DNA of 10,522 nucleotides from Candidatus Woesearchaeota archaeon (lineage in GTDB: Archaea; Nanobdellota; Nanobdellia; Woesearchaeales; UBA10200). Both the position numbers and the translations under genes were made by a program. Where the stretch lies: assembly GCA_018302185.1 (NCBI GenBank), contig JAGVZX010000018.1:1-10522 (forward strand), in the 5' to 3' direction. Below are positions 5,924 to 10,522 of this stretch, piece by piece (position 1 is the first letter of the stretch; each line of letters opens with the position of its first letter). The notes beneath the pieces were generated by a model. The model was not told where the DNA came from, searched no databases, and worked only from the letters and a program-made list of their open reading frames with translations.

Positions 5924-7894
5924 CTATCCGACCATCTCCTTTATCACATCCTCAATCTTCTCAACACTTACTATCTCAACTTTTTCTTTATCAGAAGGAT
6001 CAAGCAATATATCATTCACATTATTCTTTGGCACAATTACTCTTTTGATGCCTGCTTCCAGTGCAGCATGGACTTTTGAGCTTACTCCTGCAACAGGCAA
6101 AATCTCTCCCCTAACTGAAACTGCTCCTATAACTGCAGTATCCTGCCTTACAACTCTCTTATTTAATGCTGAGATTATTGCAACAGTTATTCCTGCAGAA
6201 GTGCTATCTATCTCACTGCTTTTGAATGTTTGCAAAAACTGGATGTAAAAATTATATTTTTTCCTGAATCCAAAATAATTTTCAACTACCGCAATGACAT
6301 TCTTTGCGCTTTCTCTATCATCCTGGCTGACTTTGCCTGTCAGAGTTATGGTTGAATTTCCAACAGAAGGGATTGCCTGCGCTTCTATTGGTAAAATTAT
6401 TCCTGAAAATACATCCTTGTTTCCTATTACAGCGATGCAGTTTACTCTTCCGATCTTTTTGCCTGCAGTAAGTATAACTTCATAATCTTTCTTATCCTCT
6501 ATCAGCCTGTCAGCTATCTGGTGCTCTAATGTCCTTGCTATCTCTCTAGCTTTCTCAATATGCTTGCGTAAGACCAATTCAGCATTCTCCTGCTTTGCAA
6601 TATCTCCTGCTGCTCTTATTATGCCGCCTAAGTCTCTCAATCTTAATGTAAGATGGCCTTTTTTATTTGCTCGTTTTCTTGATTCATCAATGATTGCATC
6701 AACAGCATCTTTTGTGAAATGAGGGATTTTTTGTGAGTTTTGATTGTCTTTTGCAACTTCCTGTGCAACAAAAACAGTCAGCTTCTCTCTATTTCCAGGA
6801 GTGTCTGGCATTGACTCATTCATGTAAACTTCATAACCATATCCTCTTATCCTTGATCTTAATGCAGGATGCATATGCTTTATTGTCTGCAGATTGCCTG
6901 CTGCTATCAAAACAAAGTTGCAAGGCACTGCATCTGTCCTTACCATAGCTCCTGCGGAAATCTCGCTCTGGCCTGTAATAGGAAACTTGCCTTCCTGCAG
7001 TGCAGTCAAAAGTTCTTGCTGTGTGACTTTATGCAATGTACCTATCTCATCTATAAACAAAACTCCTTGGTCTGCTTTATGTATCAAGCCAGACATTACT
7101 CTCTCATGCGCAGGCGTTCCCAATCCTCCAGATTGATAGGGATCATGCAATATGTCTCCTAATAATGCGCCTGCATGCGCTCCAGTGCCATCATAAAAGG
7201 GCGCAGTTTGCTTGTTAAAATTATCTACCAACAATTTTGGTGCAAGAGATTTTGTTTCCTGCTTATTTCCCATTTTCAGCAGGATAAAGAATGCGCCTAA
7301 AAATAACATGCTTGCAATTGAAAAGCTTGCAAACATTATTGCGCCTACAGTTGCACCATACTGTACAGTATAATGCGTCCTTACCCACCAAGGCGCAACT
7401 AATGAAAAGATCAGCAATATTGCTAAAAAGAAATTCTGGTTCTTAAAGAATTCTTTGCCAGATGATCTTGCTTTTGTGATTACTTCTCTGCCCTTTCCTG
7501 CCTCTACACTGACAATCTTTGGGTTATTTTCATCATTAGGGTTTGGATAAGCTAAGACATCTTTCAAATTTTCTTTCGGCAAGAGTTCAGCTAATGCAGC
7601 TCCAAGCATGCTTTTTCCAGTGCCTGGTTCTCCGATTAGCAATACATGCCTTTTTTGAGATGCAGCTTTTTTGATGACTTCAACCGCTGCCTCTTGCCCA
7701 ATAACTTGGCTGATGGTCTCTTTAGGGATATTTATATCGTGAGTTGTTTCAAAATTGAGATTATAGCTATTATTGACAGAAACTAAATTAGATGAGCTTA
7801 CATTACTGCTATTATTTGTCGTCTTATCTTTTCGAGCTACTGCTTTATTTTTTTCTGTCTTTCTCTGATTCTTTCTAGTATTTGCTTTAGCCAT
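5924..7894 (-). CDS. lonB: Archaeal membrane-anchored Lon protease (LonB type)
   Basis: An ATP-dependent protease of 656 residues. After a basic, then Ser/Asn-rich, low-complexity N-terminus (1-50) comes the AAA+ domain: Walker A GEPGTGKS (88-95), Walker B LFIDE (279-283) and the second-region RSRIRGYGYE motif (346-355). Two hydrophobic segments (about 154-170 and 182-206) are inserted between Walker A and Walker B, as in LonB, and anchor the enzyme to the cytoplasmic face of the membrane. The C-terminal protease domain has the Ser-Lys pair Ser566 (DSTSAGI) and Lys607 (GVSSKVHAALEAG), with the conserved VRQDTAVIGAVSVRGEILPV between them. In archaea lacking FtsH this is the main membrane and quality-control protease. 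The gene is complete and has its own promoter. Its stop codon lies within a weak inverted repeat at 5909-5927. Confidence 0.95.
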   Translation of the reverse strand: MAKANTRKNQRKTEKNKAVARKDKTTNNSSNVSSSNLVSVNNSYNLNFETTHDINIPKETISQVIGQEAAVEVIKKAASQKRHVLLIGEPGTGKSMLGAALAELLPKENLKDVLAYPNPNDENNPKIVSVEAGKGREVITKARSSGKEFFKNQNFFLAILLIFSLVAPWWVRTHYTVQYGATVGAIMFASFSIASMLFLGAFFILLKMGNKQETKSLAPKLLVDNFNKQTAPFYDGTGAHAGALLGDILHDPYQSGGLGTPAHERVMSGLIHKADQGVLFIDEIGTLHKVTQQELLTALQEGKFPITGQSEISAGAMVRTDAVPCNFVLIAAGNLQTIKHMHPALRSRIRGYGYEVYMNESMPDTPGNREKLTVFVAQEVAKDNQNSQKIPHFTKDAVDAIIDESRKRANKKGHLTLRLRDLGGIIRAAGDIAKQENAELVLRKHIEKAREIARTLEHQIADRLIEDKKDYEVILTAGKKIGRVNCIAVIGNKDVFSGIILPIEAQAIPSVGNSTITLTGKVSQDDRESAKNVIAVVENYFGFRKKYNFYIQFLQTFKSSEIDSTSAGITVAIISALNKRVVRQDTAVIGAVSVRGEILPVAGVSSKVHAALEAGIKRVIVPKNNVNDILLDPSDKEKVEIVSVEKIEDVIKEMVG

Positions 7895-7916
7895 AACCTA
7901 CTGATAAAACAGAGCT

Positions 7917-7930
7917 TTATTTATAAATTT
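7917..7930 (-). promoter_or_regulatory. TATA box for lonB
   Basis: On the minus strand this reads AAATTTATAAATAA, centred about 29 bases before the ATG at 7894. This predicts a transcript start within a few bases of the start codon. Confidence 0.6.
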
Positions 7931-7953
7931 GTTGTTGCAAATAACTTGCAGGA

Positions 7954-7968
7954 AGAGAATATATCTCT
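7954..7968. promoter_or_regulatory. 15-bp inverted repeat upstream of lonB
   Basis: AGAGA-ATATA-TCTCT lies about 25-30 bases upstream of the lonB TATA box and 18 bases past the DUF2000 stop. It could be an operator for lonB. A bulged hairpin (GCAG...CTGC at 7948-7970) could also form in the DUF2000 transcript, but no T-run follows it. Confidence 0.35.
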
Positions 7969-7985
7969 GCTCTAAGAAGGAAAAG

Positions 7986-8426
7986 CTATTTCCACAAAGA
8001 AAACTTCTTTGTTAATTGTGAAACTGAATCCCAGTCTCCAAACAGGCATATGCCATAATACTCTAAATCCTGCTCCTTTGTCTGCGCAGAAAGCCTTATC
8101 TGGTCTTCATAAGTGCCAACAGTCATAGTATTTGTAAAATCAACAGATTCAATGTTATTTGCAATAGCTTCTTTCCTTAATTCCCTTATTTTGTTTGAAT
8201 TTCCCTCTAATACGATAAAAGGTATCTCTGAGATGTTTTTATGGCTATTATTGTCTGCATCTTTGTAATCTGTGAGCCTTAGCTCGTTTTTTGATTCAGC
8301 AGTGTTATCTTTATTTGCAACACTGGCTCCTAATCCAAGGCTCATGTGCGCAAGCGCGTTCATTATCTTGCCTTTATCACAATTTTTATTAAGCACAGCT
8401 ACTAGCTTTTTGTCAAATTGTACCAT
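7986..8426 (-). CDS. DUF2000 family protein (PTH2-like fold)
   Basis: A protein of 146 residues matching the DUF2000 family along its length. The N-terminal KLVAVLNKNCDKGKIMNALAHMSLGLG (residues 7-33) contains the family's N-A-x-A-H-x-x-L-G-L-G helix. IPFIVLEGNSNKIRELRKEA (68-87) and VDFTNTMTVGTYEDQ (95-109) are the next conserved blocks. The C-terminus (EQDLEYYGICLFGDWDSVSQLTKKFSLWK) is diagnostic. The family is related in fold to peptidyl-tRNA hydrolase 2, but its biochemical role is not established, so no reaction is assigned. A polar insert (about 38-64) separates the first two blocks. The gene follows the HTH_10 regulator on the same strand after 103 bases and precedes lonB. A run of five G seven bases before the ATG may help ribosome binding, although it is not a standard Shine-Dalgarno sequence. 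Confidence 0.85.
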   Translation of the reverse strand: MVQFDKKLVAVLNKNCDKGKIMNALAHMSLGLGASVANKDNTAESKNELRLTDYKDADNNSHKNISEIPFIVLEGNSNKIRELRKEAIANNIESVDFTNTMTVGTYEDQIRLSAQTKEQDLEYYGICLFGDWDSVSQLTKKFSLWK

Positions 8427-8502
8427 TTTATTTCCCCCAATTTATTATAACAATACGTTATTTCATTAATCTAATTCTTATTGTATAGTGAATAATAGAC
8501 GT

Positions 8503-8513
8503 GAATATATATC
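8503..8513 (-). promoter_or_regulatory. Possible TATA box for the DUF2000 gene
   Basis: On the minus strand this reads GATATATATTC, three bases downstream of the 18-bp palindrome. It would start a transcript near 8482 with a leader of about 55 bases. A nearer TTATAATAA (8442-8450) is too close to the ATG for normal spacing. Confidence 0.35.
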
Positions 8514-8516
8514 TTT

Positions 8517-8534
8517 AGTAGACTATAGTCTACT
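8517..8534. promoter_or_regulatory. Perfect 18-bp palindrome at the end of the HTH_10 gene
   Basis: AGTAGACTATAGTCTACT is a perfect palindrome. It overlaps the last codon and TAG stop (8530-8532) of the HTH_10 gene and lies just upstream of a TATA-like element facing the DUF2000 gene. It could be an operator for a dimeric regulator. In RNA it could form a seven-pair hairpin with a UAUA loop at the 3' end of the HTH_10 message. No T-run follows, so a classical terminator is less likely. Confidence 0.5.
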
Positions 8535-9165
8535 CAGATAAAAATCCATTGATGATTTTGCTCTCAGCCTTCCTTAAATGCGACAAAAACACAGTCTTAG
8601 GTATTTTTAACAGGCTGGCTATCTCAGTTGCAGACTTCTTTCTAGGCCAATTGTAATATCCAAAATATCCTGCATGGATGAGAACTTCGCGCTGCTTAGC
8701 AGTAAGCTTTGGAGAGATGCTTTCATCTTTGATGTATCTGATCTTGACAGGATACTTCTTTTTTAAGAAGCTGTATATTTTAGCGATATTCTTTTTTTCC
8801 GATGTACCGAGCGTCCATACTTCATATTTGTCCTCAAATCTTGTTGGCGCAGCAGTAAAGCAATTGTTCTTGAAGAAGATGTCAGAGAACTGGCTATAAC
8901 GATTATCTTTTTTAGTTATTACACGCACATACATCTCGCTGCTTGTCTTGCTCAATAGCTCAACTGATTTCACATCTCTTCTGTCTTTTAAGTAACTCAC
9001 TATCTTATCAAACGAAGAAGAATCTCCTGCAGCTAAGAGTATATGCGCGACTTTGCCTTTGATCCATCTGCAGTCTATAGACGAGAATTTAATGATGGGA
9101 AATTTTAGATTAATCTCAGAGCCCCAGCAGCTTTTGTGGTGTATTTGCAGGATTATCTTTAGCAT
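8530..9165 (-). CDS. HTH_10 (bacterio-opsin-activator-like) transcriptional regulator
   Basis: A protein of 211 residues from the ATG at 9165. The C-terminal part (residues about 154-206; LTAKQREVLIHAGYFGYYNWPRKKSATEIASLLKIPKTVF) is a clear HTH_10 domain as in Bat-like archaeal regulators. The N-terminal 150 residues form the usual alpha/beta sensor-like region; two His and two Cys (His9, His10, Cys13, Cys32) could sense metal or redox state, which is inference. A longer reading from a TTG at 9222 adds 19 residues, but that stretch contains the TATA box (9210-9219), whose predicted transcript start is near 9188. The ATG at 9165 is therefore preferred, with a leader of about 23 bases. The gene is divergent from the FTR1 iron permease and upstream of the DUF2000 gene. 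Control of the iron genes is suggested by position only. Confidence 0.85.
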   Translation of the reverse strand: MLKIILQIHHKSCWGSEINLKFPIIKFSSIDCRWIKGKVAHILLAAGDSSSFDKIVSYLKDRRDVKSVELLSKTSSEMYVRVITKKDNRYSQFSDIFFKNNCFTAAPTRFEDKYEVWTLGTSEKKNIAKIYSFLKKKYPVKIRYIKDESISPKLTAKQREVLIHAGYFGYYNWPRKKSATEIASLLKIPKTVFLSHLRKAESKIINGFLSE

Positions 9166-9184
9166 AATCTTGTTGAGCAAATTT

Positions 9185-9238
9185 AAGTTAATATAGTTTT
9201 CTATGAAAACATTTAAATACAAGTTAATAAAACTTAAC
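9185..9238. repeat. TTAAGTT/GTTAA repeats around the HTH_10 promoter
   Basis: AAGTTAATA occurs at 9185-9193 and again at 9221-9229, one on each side of the TATA box at 9210-9219. An inverted copy, AACTTAAC, follows at 9231-9238, and GTTAAC lies just beyond at 9243-9248. The arrangement fits binding sites for the divergent regulator, but the high AT content makes chance copies likely. Confidence 0.4.
9210..9219 (-). promoter_or_regulatory. TATA box for the HTH_10 regulator
   Basis: On the minus strand this reads TATTTAAATG. Its usual spacing puts the transcript start near 9188, which decides the ATG at 9165 over the TTG at 9222. Confidence 0.6.
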
Positions 9239-9245
9239 GATTGTT

Positions 9246-9264
9246 AACTTTCAAAAAGAAAGTT
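9246..9264. promoter_or_regulatory. Inverted repeat in the HTH_10/FTR1 intergenic region
   Basis: AACTTTC-AAAAA-GAAAGTT is a perfect seven-base inverted repeat with a five-base spacer. It lies about 85-100 bases before the FTR1 start, upstream of an A-rich stretch (9278-9337). It is a candidate operator for the iron permease gene, or a chance AT-rich repeat. Confidence 0.4.
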
Positions 9265-9336
9265 GATAGTAGGTCATAAAAAAATAAAAATTGCTGATGT
9301 AAAATAATAAACTGCAAAAATAAAAACTAAAAAACA

Positions 9337-9342
9337 AGGTGA
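9337..9342 (+). promoter_or_regulatory. Ribosome binding site for FTR1
   Basis: AGGTGA, complementary to the archaeal 16S 3' end, lies six bases before the ATG at 9349. It is the clearest Shine-Dalgarno sequence in the window and supports a leadered transcript here, unlike the near-leaderless genes to the left. Confidence 0.75.
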
Positions 9343-9348
9343 CTCAAT

Positions 9349-10203
9349 ATGGTATCCAGCTTTATAATAACATTCAGAGAGACATTGGAAGCAGCATTGA
9401 TAGTTGGCATAATTCTAGCATATCTTTTCAGGACAAAGCAGCACAGATACAATAATGTTGTCTACTACGGCGTCTTTTGCGCAGTCGTCGCAAGCATAAT
9501 TGCCGCAGTCTTGTTCCAGTTTTTGGCAGGCGGCTTTGAAGGACGAGCAGAAGAGATATTTGAAGGCTTTACTATGCTGTTTGCAGCAGTTTTACTGACT
9601 TCAATGATACTCTGGATGCTGCGGCAGAAAAACGTTGCTAAAGAGATAGAGCATCGTGTCCAGCGCCATCTTAATACGCAGCAGCAGTTTGGATTATTTC
9701 TTGTCACTTTCCTCTCGGTTTTTAGGGAAGGTGTTGAGACAGTTATCTTCTTAGGAGCATCAAGCTTCTCAGGCGGAGATAATCTGTTATTGTGGGGATT
9801 ATCTGGTGTGATTGCAGCATGCATCCTTGGCTATCTTATATTTGTTGCAGCAAAGAAAATAAAGTTAAAATTATTCTTTAATATCAGCAGTGTATTTTTA
9901 ATATTGTTTGCAGCTGGCTTAGTCGCACATGGCATCCATGAATTTGAAGAAGCAAAATTATTGCCTGCAACAATTGAAGTCTGGAACTTAAACCCTGCAG
10001 TTAACCCAGATGGAAGCTTTCCTGCATTGCATGAGAAAGGCGCAGTAGGTGGTTTAGCAAAAGATCTTTTTGGCTACAATGGAAATCCAAGCTTGCTTGA
10101 AGTGATCTCTTATCTTGCATATATCTTGCTTGTTGTTCTCTTATGGCGCAACATCGATAAGCTTTGGACAAAGATAGACAAGGTAGAAGAGATTGTTAAG
10201 TGA
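9349..10203 (+). CDS. FTR1/EfeU-family high-affinity iron permease
   Basis: A membrane protein of 284 residues with about seven hydrophobic segments (roughly 4-26, 38-60, 71-91, 112-136, 146-167, 174-195 and 253-267). The two family-defining REXXE iron-binding motifs are present: RETLE (residues 10-14, in the first segment) and REGVE (126-130, in the fourth). The conserved AHGIHEFEEAKLLP follows the sixth segment. FTR1/EfeU proteins move ferric iron across the cytoplasmic membrane, usually after oxidation of Fe(II) by a partner such as a multicopper oxidase or EfeO/EfeB. No such partner is visible here. The start is fixed by the AGGTGA ribosome site and by RETLE at the usual distance from the N-terminus. 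FeoA follows after a short gap, so the locus holds parts of both a ferric and a ferrous system. Confidence 0.93.
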   Translation: MVSSFIITFRETLEAALIVGIILAYLFRTKQHRYNNVVYYGVFCAVVASIIAAVLFQFLAGGFEGRAEEIFEGFTMLFAAVLLTSMILWMLRQKNVAKEIEHRVQRHLNTQQQFGLFLVTFLSVFREGVETVIFLGASSFSGGDNLLLWGLSGVIAACILGYLIFVAAKKIKLKLFFNISSVFLILFAAGLVAHGIHEFEEAKLLPATIEVWNLNPAVNPDGSFPALHEKGAVGGLAKDLFGYNGNPSLLEVISYLAYILLVVLLWRNIDKLWTKIDKVEEIVK

Positions 10204-10220
10204 AGTGATTAATAGATAAT

Positions 10221-10228
10221 CTTATATT
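10221..10228 (+). promoter_or_regulatory. Possible TATA box for feoA
   Basis: CTTATATT is centred about 35 bases before the ATG at 10260 and predicts a transcript start near 10251. Read-through from FTR1 is equally possible because the gap is short. Confidence 0.35.
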
Positions 10229-10259
10229 GTATTGTTATTTTGTATTTTAAGTGGTCATT

Positions 10260-10484
10260 ATGCTATTATCAGATACAACATCATCAGAAAAAGTAAAGCT
10301 TGTCGAGATAAAAGATAAAGCTCTAAAGATCCATCTTTTAAAGTTAGGCATCCAGGAAGGCGATGTTGTCACAGTATCTCACAGAGTTTCACACGGTCCT
10401 TTCATATTGCAGCATTTGTCACAGGAGATTGCTCTAGGCAGCAAAAACCTGAGTCAGATTGAGGTGAGGCATTACAGTAATTGA
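10260..10484 (+). CDS. feoA: FeoA-family ferrous iron transport protein
   Basis: A small protein of 74 residues with a FeoA SH3-like domain: HLLKLGIQEGDVVTVSHRVSHGPFILQ (about residues 25-51) followed by the typical EIALGSKNLSQIEV ending (about 55-68). FeoA is cytoplasmic and is thought to support the FeoB ferrous iron channel, usually encoded next to it. The ATG at 10260 is preferred; an in-frame GTG at 10251 would add three residues but coincides with the predicted transcript start. The gene begins 56 bases after the FTR1 stop on the same strand. Its TGA overlaps a TTG that opens another reading frame, which suggests translational coupling to the next gene. FeoA-like domains also occur as the C-terminal part of metal-dependent repressors, but here the domain stands alone. 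Confidence 0.88.
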   Translation: MLLSDTTSSEKVKLVEIKDKALKIHLLKLGIQEGDVVTVSHRVSHGPFILQHLSQEIALGSKNLSQIEVRHYSN

Positions 10485-10522
10485 ATAACAAATGCCTGAG
10501 CTGTGGCTGCCGTCGCCAATAT
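10481..10522 (+). CDS. Possible start of a Cys-rich protein, perhaps FeoB (3' truncated)
   Basis: From TTG at 10481 the frame is open to the window edge for 14 codons, reading LNNKCLSCGCRRQY, with Leu1 read as Met. The TTG overlaps the FeoA stop (TTGA), and a strong GAGGTGAGG ribosome-site match lies at 10461-10469, 11 bases upstream. The CxxCxC pattern suggests a zinc or Fe-S binding N-terminus. FeoB is the expected partner downstream of FeoA, but no G-domain motif is reached, so the identity is inference. The alternative ATG at 10492, in another frame, is farther from the ribosome site. Confidence 0.4.
   Translation, partial: MNNKCLSCGCRRQY

Noticed and set aside
5909..5927. ATAGAT...ATCTAT inverted repeat over the lonB stop
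   Set aside because: It is only six AT-rich base pairs and no T-run follows directly on either strand, so it is too weak to call a terminator.
6733..7162. Three overlapping plus-strand reading frames opposite lonB
   Set aside because: They are antisense to the well-conserved AAA+ core and show no family similarity.
9278..9337. A-rich stretch before FTR1 as a riboswitch
   Set aside because: It has almost no G or C and cannot form a structured RNA; it is more likely promoter and leader sequence.
9465..9824. Minus-strand reading frame opposite FTR1
   Set aside because: It is Pro/Thr/Ser-rich, as expected from antisense of a membrane protein, with no start signal.

Overview
The window looks like an archaeal chromosome segment, most likely from a DPANN-type lineage such as Woesearchaeota or Pacearchaeota. 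It is AT-rich. Most genes have an archaeal TATA box about 26 bases before the expected transcript start, often with almost no leader. The recognisable families are archaeal: membrane-anchored LonB protease, a geranylgeranyl-reductase-family flavoprotein, a COG2522-type HTH regulator, an HTH_10 (bacterio-opsin-activator-like) regulator and a DUF2080-like DNA-binding domain. The DPANN placement is inference from gene style and was not tested by phylogeny.

Layout. 1-630: the 3' end of a secreted protein with PPC-like beta-sandwich repeats (+). 728-3082: a 784-residue lipoprotein with four Ig/macroglobulin-like domains and two six-cysteine modules (+). These two form a cell-surface region. 3149-4616 (-): a small HTH regulator with a C-terminal Cys/His cluster, preceded by a two-gene unit encoding an AbrB-like/nucleotidyltransferase/helical fusion and a 63-residue coiled-coil protein. 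4738-5856 (+): the geranylgeranyl-reductase-family FAD enzyme, divergent from the fusion gene and convergent with lon. 5924-7894 (-): LonB protease. 7986-8426 (-): a DUF2000 protein. 8530-9165 (-): the HTH_10 regulator. 9349-10484 (+): an FTR1-type iron permease and FeoA, followed by the first 14 codons of a probable Cys-rich protein that overlaps the FeoA stop.

How they may work together. The right-hand end is an iron-transport locus (FTR1, FeoA and perhaps the next gene). The HTH_10 regulator is transcribed away from it across a 183-base region rich in TTAAC/GTTAA repeats, so local control of iron uptake is a reasonable hypothesis. The fusion gene combines features of toxin-antitoxin systems (an antitoxin-like DNA-binding domain, an MNT nucleotidyltransferase and a helical tail) in one polypeptide. 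A 13-base palindrome lies in its promoter. Several other palindromes lie at promoters or stop codons, the most striking being a perfect 18-base one at 8517-8534.

No rRNA, tRNA, CRISPR array, insertion sequence or integrase was seen. No stretch longer than 300 bases lacks a gene. The best candidates for something little described are the self-contained AbrB/MNT/helical fusion with its coiled-coil partner and the modular cysteine-rich lipoprotein.
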